NCBI GenBank assembly: GCA_003140665.1
Contig: PLKS01000267.1
Span: 9,884-55,045, forward strand
DNA length: 45,162 nucleotides
Source of the DNA: Opitutaceae bacterium
GTDB taxonomy: Bacteria; Verrucomicrobiota; Verrucomicrobiia; Opitutales; Opitutaceae
Direction of reading: 5' to 3'
Shown piece by piece: positions 1 through 8,596 of this stretch. A program made the translations under genes and the position numbers. Position 1 is the stretch's first letter, and each line of letters opens with the position of its first letter. A model generated the notes under the pieces. That model saw only the letters and a list, made by a program, of their open reading frames with translations. It made no database searches and was not told the origin of the DNA.

Positions 1-821
1 TTGAGGAGGTGGGTCGCGAACGAGTGCCGCAGCTTGTGGGGCGTGAGATCGCGCGGCAGACCAGCAAGAGCGAGGTGCCGCTTCAGCATGAGCTGGACGG
101 CCCGGACGGTCATCCGGCCCCCGCCCGCATTGATCAGCACCGGGTCAGAAGGGCCCGCATTGGGCGCGAATTCATCCCGGAACTTGACGAGAACCGCGCA
201 GGCGACGTTTCCCAGGGGGCAGATGCGCTGCTTGCGGCCCTTGCCCGTGACGCGAGCGACCCCCTCCCCGATCTCGACGGCCCCGTGGCTGAGGCCGACC
301 AGCTCGCTCACCCGCAGGCCAGCCCCGTAGAGCAGCTCCATCGCCAGCCTGTCCCGCCAGGCGGTGAACCGGTCGCAGCCGCCGGCCTCCAGCAGGCGCT
401 GGGGGCTCAGGAGAAGCACCCTCGCCTGGTCCTCGGTCAGGAATTGGGGCAGGCGCTTCTGGAGCTTCGGGAGCGGGGCCCCGGTAAAGGGGTTTCGCCT
501 GAGGCGGCCCTTCGTCATCCAGAATCGGCATAGCGCCCTGAGCCCCGACACATGGTTGTGGAGCGTGCGGCGCCCGTAGCGGCGCTGAGCCTCGATCACG
601 AAATCGCGGATCTCGCGCGTGCCGAGGGCGTCGATGCCGCCGCCCCAGAGCCCGGAGGACGCGAGCCACCGGTAGAAATCCTCGAACGCGGCGCGGTAGT
701 TGCGAACCGTGTAAGGGGAGCACCTGCGCTCGTGCGCGAGGTGGTCGCCGAACGGCGTCCACCATGACGCGAGGACGCCCTCAGGCGTTGGCCGGCGATT
801 TTTGGACGCGTCGCTCGACAT
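1..821 (-). CDS. xerC: Tyrosine recombinase XerC/XerD, 3' end beyond the window
   Basis: Site-specific tyrosine recombinase; XerC/XerD proteins resolve chromosome dimers at dif. Reading the minus strand from ATG 821 gives MSSDASKNRR, then an N-terminal SAM-like DNA-binding domain (HERRCSPYTVRNYRAAFEDF), then the catalytic domain. Visible catalytic elements are the first Arg box (YGAGLRVSELVGLS), the Lys region (VTGKGRKQRICPLG) and the HKLRHSFATHLL box. The final His and nucleophilic Tyr lie beyond position 1, so about 273 codons are seen of a family usually near 300. The start overlaps the end of mazG by 41 bp, suggesting co-transcription. Length and housekeeping context favour a Xer protein over a phage integrase. 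XerC versus XerD cannot be settled from the visible part. Confidence 0.85.
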   Translation of the reverse strand, partial: MSSDASKNRRPTPEGVLASWWTPFGDHLAHERRCSPYTVRNYRAAFEDFYRWLASSGLWGGGIDALGTREIRDFVIEAQRRYGRRTLHNHVSGLRALCRFWMTKGRLRRNPFTGAPLPKLQKRLPQFLTEDQARVLLLSPQRLLEAGGCDRFTAWRDRLAMELLYGAGLRVSELVGLSHGAVEIGEGVARVTGKGRKQRICPLGNVACAVLVKFRDEFAPNAGPSDPVLINAGGGRMTVRAVQLMLKRHLALAGLPRDLTPHKLRHSFATHLL

Positions 822-1458
822 GGCGCATCAGGCCGTCCGCATGCCGCCGCAGGGAGCCCTCGGGGTCCAAGTCGCGCGACTGCGCGGCGGCCGCGATCTC
901 AAACAGCATCCTGCCCAGCGATTCCGGGTCGAGGTCGGCCGCAAGGCGCGCCACGCGCTCCGCGTCGACGCCCGACTCGGCCACCAGGCCCTTCTTGCCC
1001 ATCTGCTTCCAGGCCGCCTCGGCGTACATGAGCGCGGGGAGCCTCGGCGGCTGGTCCTTGAACACGGCGGGCTCGGCGCCCCCCTGCCCCCGCTTCTCGC
1101 CGGCCTTTATCTGCTCCCACTGGGTCAGGACCTGCTCCGAAGTCTCGAGCTTGCCGCCGCCGAAAACGTGGGGATGGCGGCGGATCAGCTTCTCGTTCAC
1201 CTCGCGGGCGACTTCCTCGAGGTCGAAATGCCCCGCCTCCTGCGCGAGCTGGGCGTGAAAGATCACTTGGATGAGCACGTCGCCCAGCTCCTCGCGCATG
1301 TGCGGCAGGTCGAGGCGGTCGATCGTGTCGAGCAGCTCGCTGCACTCGTCGATCAGGCAGCGCGCCAGGCTCTGGTGCGTCTGCTCCTGGTCCCATGGGC
1401 AGCCGCCGCGGCCACGAAGGCGCGCGATGGTCTGACGCAGCTCGTCGATGGCGCTCAT
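781..1458 (-). CDS. mazG: Nucleoside triphosphate pyrophosphohydrolase MazG
   Basis: Hydrolyses (d)NTPs to the monophosphate and pyrophosphate, a house-cleaning and stringent-response-related activity. The 225-residue protein opens with the family signature (LRGRGGCPWDQEQTHQSL). It continues with the acidic metal-binding helices (DECSELLDTID, then EELGDVLIQVIFHAQ), where the first Glu of the usual EE pair is Asp. The HPHVFGG motif follows, with a second, degenerate MazG-like half. E. coli MazG has 263 residues, so this one is slightly short. It overlaps the start of xerC at its 3' end and is divergent from trpC. Confidence 0.93.
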   Translation of the reverse strand: MSAIDELRQTIARLRGRGGCPWDQEQTHQSLARCLIDECSELLDTIDRLDLPHMREELGDVLIQVIFHAQLAQEAGHFDLEEVAREVNEKLIRRHPHVFGGGKLETSEQVLTQWEQIKAGEKRGQGGAEPAVFKDQPPRLPALMYAEAAWKQMGKKGLVAESGVDAERVARLAADLDPESLGRMLFEIAAAAQSRDLDPEGSLRRHADGLMRHVERRVQKSPANA

Positions 1459-1532
1459 TCGGGGCAGGATGGGGTCCTTTTGCGGGCGGGTGCAAGGATT
1501 CTGGTCTGGTTTTCGCGCGCAGGGTATGCTTC

Positions 1533-2342
1533 GTGTTGGGCGTGCCAGACAAGCTGATCGAAATCATGGAATGGAAGCGCAAGGAGGTCGCCCCCCGCAT
1601 GCGGACCGTTTCCGCGCGGGAGCTCTCGAAGCTTGACGCGTCCCTGCCCAAGCCGCGGCCGTTCATCCCCGCCCTCACCCGCGATGACGGAAAACTCGCC
1701 ATCATCGGGGAGATCAAGCGCCGCTCGCCCTCCGCCGGCGAGATTGCAGAAAACGCCTCGGCGGGCGAGCGAGCGCGCATCTATCACGCGGCCGGGGTCG
1801 ACGCGCTCTCGGTCCTGACCGACGAGAAGTTCTTCGGGGGCTCGCTCGCGGACTTGCGCGAGGTCGCCGCCCAGATGCGCGCGTCCCGGCCGTGCCTGCC
1901 CTGCCTGCGCAAGGATTTCATGGTCCACCCGATCCAGGTGCTCGAGGCGCGGGAGTGCGGGGCGAGCGCCATCCTCATCATCGTGAGGGCCCTGAACGAC
2001 GATGAGATCCGCACGCTCCATGACGCGGCCCTCGCGGCCGGGCTCGCCGCCCTGTTCGAGGTGCACTCCGAGGGCGAAATCGAGCGCGCCATGTCGCACC
2101 GGGCCGCGATCATCGGCGTCAACAACCGCGACCTGGCGGTGTTCAGGACCGACCTGGCGCTGAGCGAGCGCCTGATCCCGCGATTTCCGGCCGGCGTCGT
2201 CGCCGTCAGCGAGAGCGGGATCAACACGGGGGGCGACGCGGCCCGCGTCCTGAAGGCCGGGGCCCACGCGGTGCTTGTCGGAGAGGCGCTGATGCGATCG
2301 GCCGATCCCGCCGCGCTGGTCGCGGCGATTCGCGGCGCCTGA
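1533..2342 (+). CDS. trpC: Indole-3-glycerol phosphate synthase
   Basis: Closes the indole ring in tryptophan biosynthesis, converting 1-(2-carboxyphenylamino)-1-deoxyribulose 5-phosphate to indole-3-glycerol phosphate. The TIM-barrel signatures are all present: EIKRRSPSAGEI, LRKDFMVHPIQVLEAR, IIGVNNRDL, VVAVSESGI and AVLVGEAL. No ATG lies at the expected place. GTG 1533 has an AGGG eight bases upstream; GTG 1542 (VPDKLIEIMEWK) is the alternative and fits the usual family N-terminus equally well. The reading frame stays open upstream to 1395, but that stretch overlaps mazG and lacks family character. rsmA starts 3 bp downstream, so the two are probably co-transcribed. No other trp genes are in the window. 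Confidence 0.93.
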   Translation: MLGVPDKLIEIMEWKRKEVAPRMRTVSARELSKLDASLPKPRPFIPALTRDDGKLAIIGEIKRRSPSAGEIAENASAGERARIYHAAGVDALSVLTDEKFFGGSLADLREVAAQMRASRPCLPCLRKDFMVHPIQVLEARECGASAILIIVRALNDDEIRTLHDAALAAGLAALFEVHSEGEIERAMSHRAAIIGVNNRDLAVFRTDLALSERLIPRFPAGVVAVSESGINTGGDAARVLKAGAHAVLVGEALMRSADPAALVAAIRGA

Positions 2343-2345
2343 GCG

Positions 2346-3188
2346 ATGGCTCTCACCCCGACCGAAACACGCGAGCTGCTCGCGCGCCTCGGGCATGCGC
2401 CCAAGCGATTCCTCGGGCAGAACTTCCTCGTGGACGGCAACATCGTCCGCAAGTCCCTCGAGCTCGCCCGGGTCTCGGCCGGCGACACCGTGGTCGAGGT
2501 CGGCCCGGGCCTGGGGACCCTCACGGGCGCCCTTCTCGAGGCCGGCGCCGACGTATGGGCGGTCGAGCGGGACCGGACACTCCACGGGCATCTCGCCGAA
2601 GGGCTCGCGCGGCGCTTTCCGGAGACCTTTCACCTCGCCGAGGGGGACGCGGTCGAGCTTCCGCTCGCCGGCCTTCCCGCGGCCCTCGCGCCCGATTTCA
2701 AGGTGGTCGCCAATCTTCCCTACGCCATATCAACCCCCTGGATGGACGCCGTCCTCTCCGGTCCGCTGCCCGCGCGAATGGTGCTCATGCTGCAGCGCGA
2801 GGCGGCCGACCGCTACTCCGCCGCCCCGGGCACGCGCAGCTTCGGGGCGATCTCGATATTCCTGCAGGCCGCGTACGACATCGCCCCGGGCCACCGCGTA
2901 GGCTCCGCCTGCTTCCATCCCCGGCCCGACGTGGATTCGACGCTTCTTCACCTGGTCAGGAAGGCTGCCCCCCATGTCTTCGACGCGTCGCACAAGGCGC
3001 TCATCCGCAGCTGTTTTCAGCAGCGGCGGAAGCAGCTGGGCGCCGTGATCAGGGTCCGCCAGCCGGGTCGGGAAGCAGAATGGCGGGAACTCCTCGCCGC
3101 AGAAGGCTTCTCATCCTCGGTGAGGGCAGAAGCCATACCCGTTCCGACCTGGATCAGGCTGTTTCCCGGGAAGTCCGGCCCGGCTTGA
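2346..3188 (+). CDS. rsmA: 16S rRNA (adenine1518/1519-N6)-dimethyltransferase
   Basis: KsgA/RsmA dimethylates two adjacent adenines in the 3' terminal helix of 16S rRNA during 30S maturation. The 280-residue product shows the family N-terminus (KRFLGQNFLVDGNI), the SAM-binding loop (VVEVGPGLGTLTGALLEAGA) and the acidic motif (VERD). It also has the catalytic NLPY motif (VVANLPYAISTPW) and the substrate-side motif CFHPRPDVDSTLLHL. It starts 3 bp after trpC. Full length and unremarkable. Confidence 0.96.
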   Translation: MALTPTETRELLARLGHAPKRFLGQNFLVDGNIVRKSLELARVSAGDTVVEVGPGLGTLTGALLEAGADVWAVERDRTLHGHLAEGLARRFPETFHLAEGDAVELPLAGLPAALAPDFKVVANLPYAISTPWMDAVLSGPLPARMVLMLQREAADRYSAAPGTRSFGAISIFLQAAYDIAPGHRVGSACFHPRPDVDSTLLHLVRKAAPHVFDASHKALIRSCFQQRRKQLGAVIRVRQPGREAEWRELLAAEGFSSSVRAEAIPVPTWIRLFPGKSGPA

Positions 3189-3226
3189 AAGCGCCGGGCG
3201 CCGGGCCAAGCTGTCCCCTTCAGAAA

Positions 3227-3889
3227 ATGCTCCGATACCTTCCTGTCGTCATCCTGGCCATGGCGGCCGTGCCGGGGAAATCCCAGGCGCCGGCGCCGGC
3301 GCTTTCGGGCACGCTGGAGACCAGCGTCTACTCCTCTCCCACGGGCGCGTTCAAGATCGCCGTGCCCGTGCTTCCGGAGCTCGGCGGCAAGATCCGCGAC
3401 ACCGAGCACGTCGTCATGTTTCAGGACAGCTTCGGCATCCAGATCAGCGTCGGCGCATTCCCGCAGGATGCCACGCAGCGCTGGGAACTGTCGACGCGCG
3501 GGACCAAGGACTACCTGATCTACTTCTTTGGCACCTTCGTCATGGCGGACTTCAAGCGCTACTGCCCGCAGGCCCGAATCGAATCCGCGGGGTTTTCACC
3601 CGAGTACCTCGACGGGGCCCTCTTCAGCTACATCCTGCTCCCAGGGGGCTCCATGTTCGGCGACCAGCTCGCGTTCGGTCCGCCCGGCAGCCCACCGGTG
3701 GCGAAGCGGGGAAACCTCGTCTTCGTCCGCAACGGGTTCGTCTTCGTCGTGAGCACCGAGCTCGCCGAACGGGTGACCGAGGGATCGACCTACAACAAGA
3801 CGCCGGAGGAGGAGGACAAGATCCTGCGCAAACGCCTTGTCGACATCGTGGCGAAAATGCAGTTCACAAAGCCGGCCCCCGCGAAATGA
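3227..3889 (+). CDS. Secreted protein of unknown function
   Basis: A 220-residue protein not recognised as a known family. The start at ATG 3227 gives a signal peptide (MLRYLPVVILAMAAVPGKSQA). The mature part is a mixed alpha/beta domain with hydrophobic strands (VVMFQDSFGIQISVGAFP; NLVFVRNGFVFVVSTEL). It has no Cys pairs or catalytic signature I can name. The open frame runs upstream through rsmA, but only as an overlapping frame. It lies 38 bp after rsmA. Exported or periplasmic location is inferred from the signal sequence. Confidence 0.8.
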   Translation: MLRYLPVVILAMAAVPGKSQAPAPALSGTLETSVYSSPTGAFKIAVPVLPELGGKIRDTEHVVMFQDSFGIQISVGAFPQDATQRWELSTRGTKDYLIYFFGTFVMADFKRYCPQARIESAGFSPEYLDGALFSYILLPGGSMFGDQLAFGPPGSPPVAKRGNLVFVRNGFVFVVSTELAERVTEGSTYNKTPEEEDKILRKRLVDIVAKMQFTKPAPAK

Positions 3890-3919
3890 AGCGCCGGGCG
3901 AACCCCGTCCAATGACCCC

Positions 3920-4168
3920 GTGACCCTCACCTATCTCATCGTATTCCTGATCATCGGCGGACTCGCTGGCTGGTGCGCCGGCATCATTTCGAAGGGGAGC
4001 GGCTTCGGCGTCGCCGGCAACATCATCGTCGGGATCATCGGCTCATTCCTCGGCGGCGTCTGCTTCAGGCTGCTCGGGATCGTCGCCTTCGGCATCATCG
4101 GCCAGTTCATCTTCGCGGTCCTCGGCGCCCTTCTCTTCATCTGGCTGCTCCGCTTCGTCCGGAAATGA
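3920..4168 (+). CDS. GlsB/YeaQ/YmgE-family small membrane protein
   Basis: An 82-residue, very hydrophobic protein of the transglycosylase-associated protein family. It has three predicted membrane segments (LTYLIVFLIIGGLAGWCAGI; NIIVGIIGSFLGGVCFRLL; IGQFIFAVLGALLFIWLL) and the Gly-rich GNIIVGIIGSFLGG motif that defines the family. Members are often stress-induced; the molecular role is not established. The start is GTG 3920. It is convergent with icd, with a GC-rich hairpin between them. Confidence 0.85.
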   Translation: MTLTYLIVFLIIGGLAGWCAGIISKGSGFGVAGNIIVGIIGSFLGGVCFRLLGIVAFGIIGQFIFAVLGALLFIWLLRFVRK

Positions 4169-4177
4169 ACCCCGGGG

Positions 4178-4194
4178 CCGCCGCTTCGCGGCGG
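4178..4194. terminator. GC-rich hairpin between convergent genes
   Basis: A perfect 7-bp stem (CCGCCGC / GCGGCGG) with a 3-base TTC loop sits between the convergent glsB-like gene and icd. Neither strand has a following T-run, so it is not a canonical intrinsic terminator. Position suggests it could end or stabilise both transcripts. Confidence 0.4.
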
Positions 4195-4211
4195 GGACCA
4201 GGCGAGTCCCT

Positions 4212-5528
4212 TCACATGTGCGATATGATCGCGTCGCCGAACGCGGAGCACTTGATCTCGGTCGCGCCCTCCATCAGCCGCGCGAAGTCGTAGGTGACCT
4301 TCTTCGCGCCTATCGCGCCATTGAGCCCCTTGAGGACAAGGTCCGCGGCCTCGGTCCATCCCATGTAGCGCAGCATCATCTCGCCTGAAAGCACCACGGA
4401 TCCGGGGTTGACGACATCCTTGCCCGCGTACTTGGGGGCGGTCCCGTGGGTCGCCTCGAAGATGGCATGGCCGGTGACGTAGTTGATGTTGCCGCCGGGG
4501 GCGATTCCGATGCCCCCGACCTGCGCCGCAAGGGCGTCGGACAGGTAGTCGCCGTTCAGGTTGAGCGTCGCAATCACGTCGAAGTCCGACGGCCTCGTCA
4601 GGACCTGCTGGAGCGTGATGTCGGCGATGGAGTCCTTGATCACGATGCCGGCGCCGGGCTTTCCCTCCGGAATCCTGCACCAGGGACCGCCGTCGATCTC
4701 GACCGCGCCGTAGAAGTCCCTGGCGACCTTGTAGCCCCAGTCGCGAAAGGCGCCCTCGGTGAACTTCATGATGTTCCCCTTGTGCACCAGCGTGACGCTC
4801 TTGCGCTTGTTCTTGATGGCGTACCCGATCGCGGTGTGCACCAGGCGCACGCTGCCCGAGAAGCTGACCGGCTTGATCCCGATGCCCACCTGGACGTCGG
4901 TGGGGAAATCCTTCGCGCCGACTTCCTTCCAGAATTCCTCGGCCTTGGCCTTCGTGCCGAAGCGGATCTTGTCAAATGACTTGGGAAACTCCCTCGCGAT
5001 GAAATCCAGGACCTTCTGGGCCTCGGGCGATCCGGCGCCGAACTCGATGCCCGCGTAGATGTCCTCGGTGTTCTCGCGGAAGATCACCATGTTGACCAGC
5101 TCCGGGCGCTTCACGGGCGACGGGACGCCGGTGAACCATTGGACGGGCCGAAGGCACACGTAGAGGTCCAGCATCTGGCGCAGGGCGACGTTGAGCGACC
5201 GGATGCCGCCCCCTACCGGGGTCGTCAGCGGCCCCTTGATCCCCACGACGTATTCCCTGAACGCGTCCACCGTTTCGTCGGGCAGCCAGTTGTTGAAGCG
5301 CCTGAAGCTCTCCTCCCCGGCAAACACCTCGAACCATGATATCCTGCGCCGGCCCGCGTAGGCCTTCTCGACGGACGCGTCGAGCACGCGCACCGCCGAG
5401 GCCCAGATGTCGGGGCCGGTGCCGTCCCCGCGGATGAACGGGATGACCGGATTTTCGGGGACGTTGAGCTGCGCGCCCGCCCTGGATATTTTCCCGCCTG
5501 CGGGCGGAGCGACGTCTTTGTAGGCCAT
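4212..5528 (-). CDS. icd: NADP-dependent isocitrate dehydrogenase
   Basis: TCA-cycle oxidative decarboxylation of isocitrate to 2-oxoglutarate. The 438-residue protein matches the E. coli-type dimeric enzyme throughout: [15 protein letters not shown] (with the Ser that AceK phosphorylates in E. coli), [29 protein letters not shown] and [24 protein letters not shown] preference is supported by [17 protein letters not shown] (Lys-Tyr pair) and by [10 protein letters not shown] (Tyr and Arg contacts to the 2'-phosphate). No aceK is in the window. It is 30 bp downstream of the aminotransferase gene on the same strand. Confidence 0.96.
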   Translation of the reverse strand: MAYKDVAPPAGGKISRAGAQLNVPENPVIPFIRGDGTGPDIWASAVRVLDASVEKAYAGRRRISWFEVFAGEESFRRFNNWLPDETVDAFREYVVGIKGPLTTPVGGGIRSLNVALRQMLDLYVCLRPVQWFTGVPSPVKRPELVNMVIFRENTEDIYAGIEFGAGSPEAQKVLDFIAREFPKSFDKIRFGTKAKAEEFWKEVGAKDFPTDVQVGIGIKPVSFSGSVRLVHTAIGYAIKNKRKSVTLVHKGNIMKFTEGAFRDWGYKVARDFYGAVEIDGGPWCRIPEGKPGAGIVIKDSIADITLQQVLTRPSDFDVIATLNLNGDYLSDALAAQVGGIGIAPGGNINYVTGHAIFEATHGTAPKYAGKDVVNPGSVVLSGEMMLRYMGWTEAADLVLKGLNGAIGAKKVTYDFARLMEGATEIKCSAFGDAIISHM

Positions 5529-5558
5529 GTTGGGTTTCTCGGGATTGCGGATCGAGCC

Positions 5559-6755
5559 TCAAGCCTTGAGGCCCCTGCAGAAATTCGCGAGCCTCGCGAG
5601 GCCCTTCACTATGGTTTCGTCGCCCGTCGCGTAGCTCATGCGGACGTATCCCTCCGCGCCAAAGGCCGAACCCGGCACGACCGCGACCCGTTCCCTCTCA
5701 AGCAGGGCCTCGCAAAACTCGAGCGAGCTCAGTCCGAAGCTTGAGATGTTGGGAAACAGGTAGAATGCGCCCTGGGCCAGGAGGCACGAGACGCCCGGAA
5801 TATTCGAGAGGCCCGCGTGCATAAGGAGGCGGCGCCGGTCGAATGCGGCGAGCATCCTCTCCAGCGAAGCCCTCGTCTTCTCCTTCTCCTTGAGCGCGGC
5901 GAGCGCGCCGTACTGGGCAAACGTCGTCGCGTTCGAGGACATCTGGCTCTGTAGCTCCGCGACGGCCTTTGCGATGGCAGGGGGGCCGACCAGCGTCCCC
6001 AGCCGCCACCCCGTCATCGAATAGGTCTTCGAGAAGCCGGAGACGATGATGGTCCTCGCCTCCGCCTCGGGGCCGAGCGTCGCGGTGCAGGTGGTCCTGA
6101 GCCCGTCGTAGACCAGGTTCTCGTAGATCTCGTCCGAGAGGATGTAGATGTTGCGGCGCACCGCCACGCCGACGATCGCCTCGAGCTCTGCGCGCGAGTA
6201 GACGGCGCCCGTCGGGTTGTTGGGCGAGTTGAGGATGAGGAGCCGCGTGCGCCCGGTGATCGCGGCATCGAGCTGCTCGGGCGTCAGCTTGAATGCCGAC
6301 CGGTCCGTCGAAAGGACCGGCTTCGGGACGGCGCCCGCGAGCTTCGCCATCTGCGGATAGCTGACCCAGTAGGGCGCCGGGATGACGACCTCGTCCCCCG
6401 GCGAGCACGTCGCGAGGACGGCCAGGAAGCACGAGAACTTGCCACCCGGGCTCACGACAACCTGGCCGGGGGCGACCTTGAGGCCGTAGGCGGTCCCGTA
6501 GGACTCCGCGACCGCGCTCCGGAGCTCCTCGATGCCGCTCGTCGCGACGTACTTCGTCTTCCCCGACTGGAGCGCCGCCGCGCACGCGTCCTTGATGTGC
6601 TGCGGGGTGTCGAAATCGGGCTCGCCCGCCGCGAAGCTGCAGACGTCCTGCCCGGCGGCCGCCAGCGCCTTCGCCTTCGCGTCGACGGCCAGCGTCGGCG
6701 ACGGGGCTATGTTGCGGGCCCAGGTAGAGAGTGATGGCGGGGGGGCGGGAGGCAT
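5559..6755 (-). CDS. Class I/II PLP aminotransferase (aspartate aminotransferase type)
   Basis: Fold-type I pyridoxal-phosphate aminotransferase, closest in style to bacterial aspartate/prephenate aminotransferases (AspC 1b subgroup). Signatures are [17 protein letters not shown] at the N-terminus, [23 protein letters not shown] and the PLP-lysine box [15 protein letters not shown]. The C-terminal Arg region is [13 protein letters not shown] 6755 gives a 398-residue protein ([15 protein letters not shown]). The frame stays open 15 codons further upstream without an evident ribosome site. It precedes icd; oxaloacetate/2-oxoglutarate chemistry is a plausible link. Confidence 0.9.
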   Translation of the reverse strand: MPPAPPPSLSTWARNIAPSPTLAVDAKAKALAAAGQDVCSFAAGEPDFDTPQHIKDACAAALQSGKTKYVATSGIEELRSAVAESYGTAYGLKVAPGQVVVSPGGKFSCFLAVLATCSPGDEVVIPAPYWVSYPQMAKLAGAVPKPVLSTDRSAFKLTPEQLDAAITGRTRLLILNSPNNPTGAVYSRAELEAIVGVAVRRNIYILSDEIYENLVYDGLRTTCTATLGPEAEARTIIVSGFSKTYSMTGWRLGTLVGPPAIAKAVAELQSQMSSNATTFAQYGALAALKEKEKTRASLERMLAAFDRRRLLMHAGLSNIPGVSCLLAQGAFYLFPNISSFGLSSLEFCEALLERERVAVVPGSAFGAEGYVRMSYATGDETIVKGLARLANFCRGLKA

Positions 6756-6847
6756 CGGGAAAAGGTGCCCACTAAAGAGGCTGCCGGGCCTGGAACGCAA
6801 GCGGGTAGCTCCTCAAAAATCCCGGTCCGCCCCGCTCCATCGACCCT

Positions 6848-7156
6848 TCAGCGGGACTTGGACTTCTTCGCCGGGAGGCCGTCGAGCGCGAACCGCAGCA
6901 GCTCACCCACGCTCGCGTTTTTCTTCTTCGCGTAGCGCTTGAGCATCGCGCGCTGGTTCGATCCGAGGCGCACCGACACCTGGCGGTGCGGGTCGCGGGC
7001 CGGCTTGCAGTCCTCGAAATCGAATTCATCGATCGCGAGCCGCACGACCTCGCTCGCCGTCTTCAATCCGTACCTGCGGCGGTGGCTCTCGATCTTGGCG
7101 ATCAGTGAGATCGGCAGATCAAAAGTGAGCGGAGCCGAGGCTGAACGTTTGGCCAT
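6848..7156 (-). CDS. Small DNA-binding-like protein with two ribbon-helix-helix motifs
   Basis: A 102-residue protein from ATG 7156 (MAKRSASAPLTFDLP). It appears to contain two ribbon-helix-helix-like units in tandem. The first is a strand LTFDLP, then helices ISLIAKIESHRR and KTASEVVRLAIDEF. The second is a strand RQVSVRLG, then helices SNQRAMLKRYAKK and ASVGELLRFALDGL. RHH proteins normally dimerise to make one two-stranded sheet, so a tandem arrangement could act as an intramolecular pair. No toxin lies beside it. Role unknown; transcription control is inferred only from the motif. Confidence 0.65.
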   Translation of the reverse strand: MAKRSASAPLTFDLPISLIAKIESHRRRYGLKTASEVVRLAIDEFDFEDCKPARDPHRQVSVRLGSNQRAMLKRYAKKKNASVGELLRFALDGLPAKKSKSR

Positions 7157-7237
7157 GACGTTGAAAGTTTGGAACCTGAACGGGCCATGAGCAGGCACGG
7201 GAGACGGCCCCGCCGCAACGAAATTCTTCAGCCGCCG

Positions 7238-8092
7238 TCACTGCGTGACCCGCGTGATGCTGTCGCCGGGCGGGGGAGCGGCGGCCGCCCCGAGCCGGGA
7301 CGGATCGAAGGTCGAGGGATCGACGCTGATCCCTATCGCGACCGCCGTGACCGAGAGGCGCGTCTTGTCCCGCGTCGACTCGTTTCGAACGTCCAGGTCC
7401 CTCGGTATCCACCGGTCGCCTACCTTTCTTAGCTCCAATAGGGAAAGGGTCTTAGCCACGCGTCCGTCGGCGCCGGTGATCTCGGACTGCATGAGCGCGT
7501 CGTACTGGGTGTCCAAGTACGCCTTGACGGACCTGATGCCGGGATTCCTGGACGAGAAGTCCGCGGGCGGGGTGAAAACATAGGTGGTGGAGGGGCGCCC
7601 GCGCATTCTCTGCTCGCCAGAAAAGTCGACGTCGAGCCAGTAGAGGTAGGGCATCTGGAGGTCGAAGGGCGTCATTTCCACGCCGGGGACGAGCGGCATG
7701 AGGAGCGCGTTCTCGTCGCGGGAGCCTCCGCCCGCCCCGTCGGACACCCATAGGGCGCCATCGGGGCCGCCCTGGACCAGGATGCGGTGCGTAAGGGCCC
7801 CCTTCCCTGCATCCAGCTCAAAGCGCGCGACCGGCCCGCGGTCATTTCTGGCGCCCCAGAGGCGCCCGTGGAAGAGATGCTCGTCGCCCCGCCGGGGCAT
7901 CTCCCGCAGGTCAAACTCCACGTAGATGGGGTCCGCGTAGACCGAGCGCCTGAAATGGTCGAGCAGGGCCGCGACATCGGCCTTGTCGGGCGCCGCAGCA
8001 AGGGCATGCCCGCCGCTCGCCGCGACCCAGGCGTAGATGGCGGAGGCAACGGCCGCCGCCCGAAGGCCGCGCAGCCAACCCAAACGCGGCAA
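7238..8092 (-). CDS. Outer-membrane lipoprotein-sorting-like secreted protein (LolA/LolB-type fold)
   Basis: About 284 residues with an N-terminal export signal (RLGWLRGLR, then AAAVASAIYAWVAASG, cut near HALA/AAP). The domain resembles the outer membrane lipoprotein-sorting family: repeated long strands, PYLYWLDVDFSGEQRMRGRPS, then the late motif VRSVKAYLDTQYDALMQSEI-like with a closing LRKVGDRWIPRDLDVRN. The start is uncertain. TTG 8092 is downstream of an AGGAG at 8106-8110 with a long 13-base spacer; no ATG is available. It follows secG by 28 bp on the same strand. Confidence 0.65.
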   Translation of the reverse strand: MPRLGWLRGLRAAAVASAIYAWVAASGGHALAAAPDKADVAALLDHFRRSVYADPIYVEFDLREMPRRGDEHLFHGRLWGARNDRGPVARFELDAGKGALTHRILVQGGPDGALWVSDGAGGGSRDENALLMPLVPGVEMTPFDLQMPYLYWLDVDFSGEQRMRGRPSTTYVFTPPADFSSRNPGIRSVKAYLDTQYDALMQSEITGADGRVAKTLSLLELRKVGDRWIPRDLDVRNESTRDKTRLSVTAVAIGISVDPSTFDPSRLGAAAAPPPGDSITRVTQ

Positions 8093-8120
8093 GGGCTCGG
8101 GTCGGCTCCTCAAGAGCCGG

Positions 8121-8513
8121 TCAGGGCTTCGTGGCCGGAGCCGGGGTCGGCGCCGGGACGTTGGTGGCCGGGACCTGGACACGGGCTGGGGCCGGCATAT
8201 TCGTGGCCGCGGGAAGCAGGGGGGCAGAGATGGTGGGCAGCGCGCCGCCGGATGTCGCCGCCGCATGCTTCCTCTCGTAGATCCGCCCAAGGTAAAGGGC
8301 GAAGCTCAGCACGAAAAACACGATCGCGCAGTTGATCGTCAGCTTGGTGAGCACATTGCCGGTGTCAGCACCGAACGTCGCCTCCGCCATGCCTCCCCCC
8401 AGCGCGGCGCCCATGCCGCCGTCGGATTTCGCCTTCTGCATGAGAACCAGGAAGATAAGGACAACGGAGGTCCCGAGAAGGACCAGGGTGAAAATCGAAA
8501 GGAGGATGCTCAT
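8121..8513 (-). CDS. secG: Preprotein translocase subunit SecG
   Basis: Accessory membrane subunit of the SecYEG translocon. The first 80 residues show the SecG layout: TM1 (ILLSIFTLVLLGTSVVLIFLV), the cytoplasmic loop QKAKSDGGMGAALGGGMAEATFG, and TM2 (INCAIVFFVLSFALYLG). The conserved Gly-rich loop is the diagnostic part. The remaining ~45 residues are a low-complexity Ala/Pro tail (repeated VPATNVPAPTPAPA-like), longer than in E. coli SecG. It sits in the minus-strand series between parB and a secreted protein gene. Confidence 0.9.
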   Translation of the reverse strand: MSILLSIFTLVLLGTSVVLIFLVLMQKAKSDGGMGAALGGGMAEATFGADTGNVLTKLTINCAIVFFVLSFALYLGRIYERKHAAATSGGALPTISAPLLPAATNMPAPARVQVPATNVPAPTPAPATKP

Positions 8514-8596
8514 GTCGAGGAAGGGTCAGCGAATCATATCGGGCAGGGCCTTGTCAACGCCGGGCAGGCGGCGATACCAGCCGCAGCGGCGGACGA

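Noticed and set aside
1-821. The XerC-like recombinase as integrase of the ffh-associated elements
   Set aside because: It is 15 kb away, coupled to mazG, and has housekeeping Xer character; no repeat copy lies near it.
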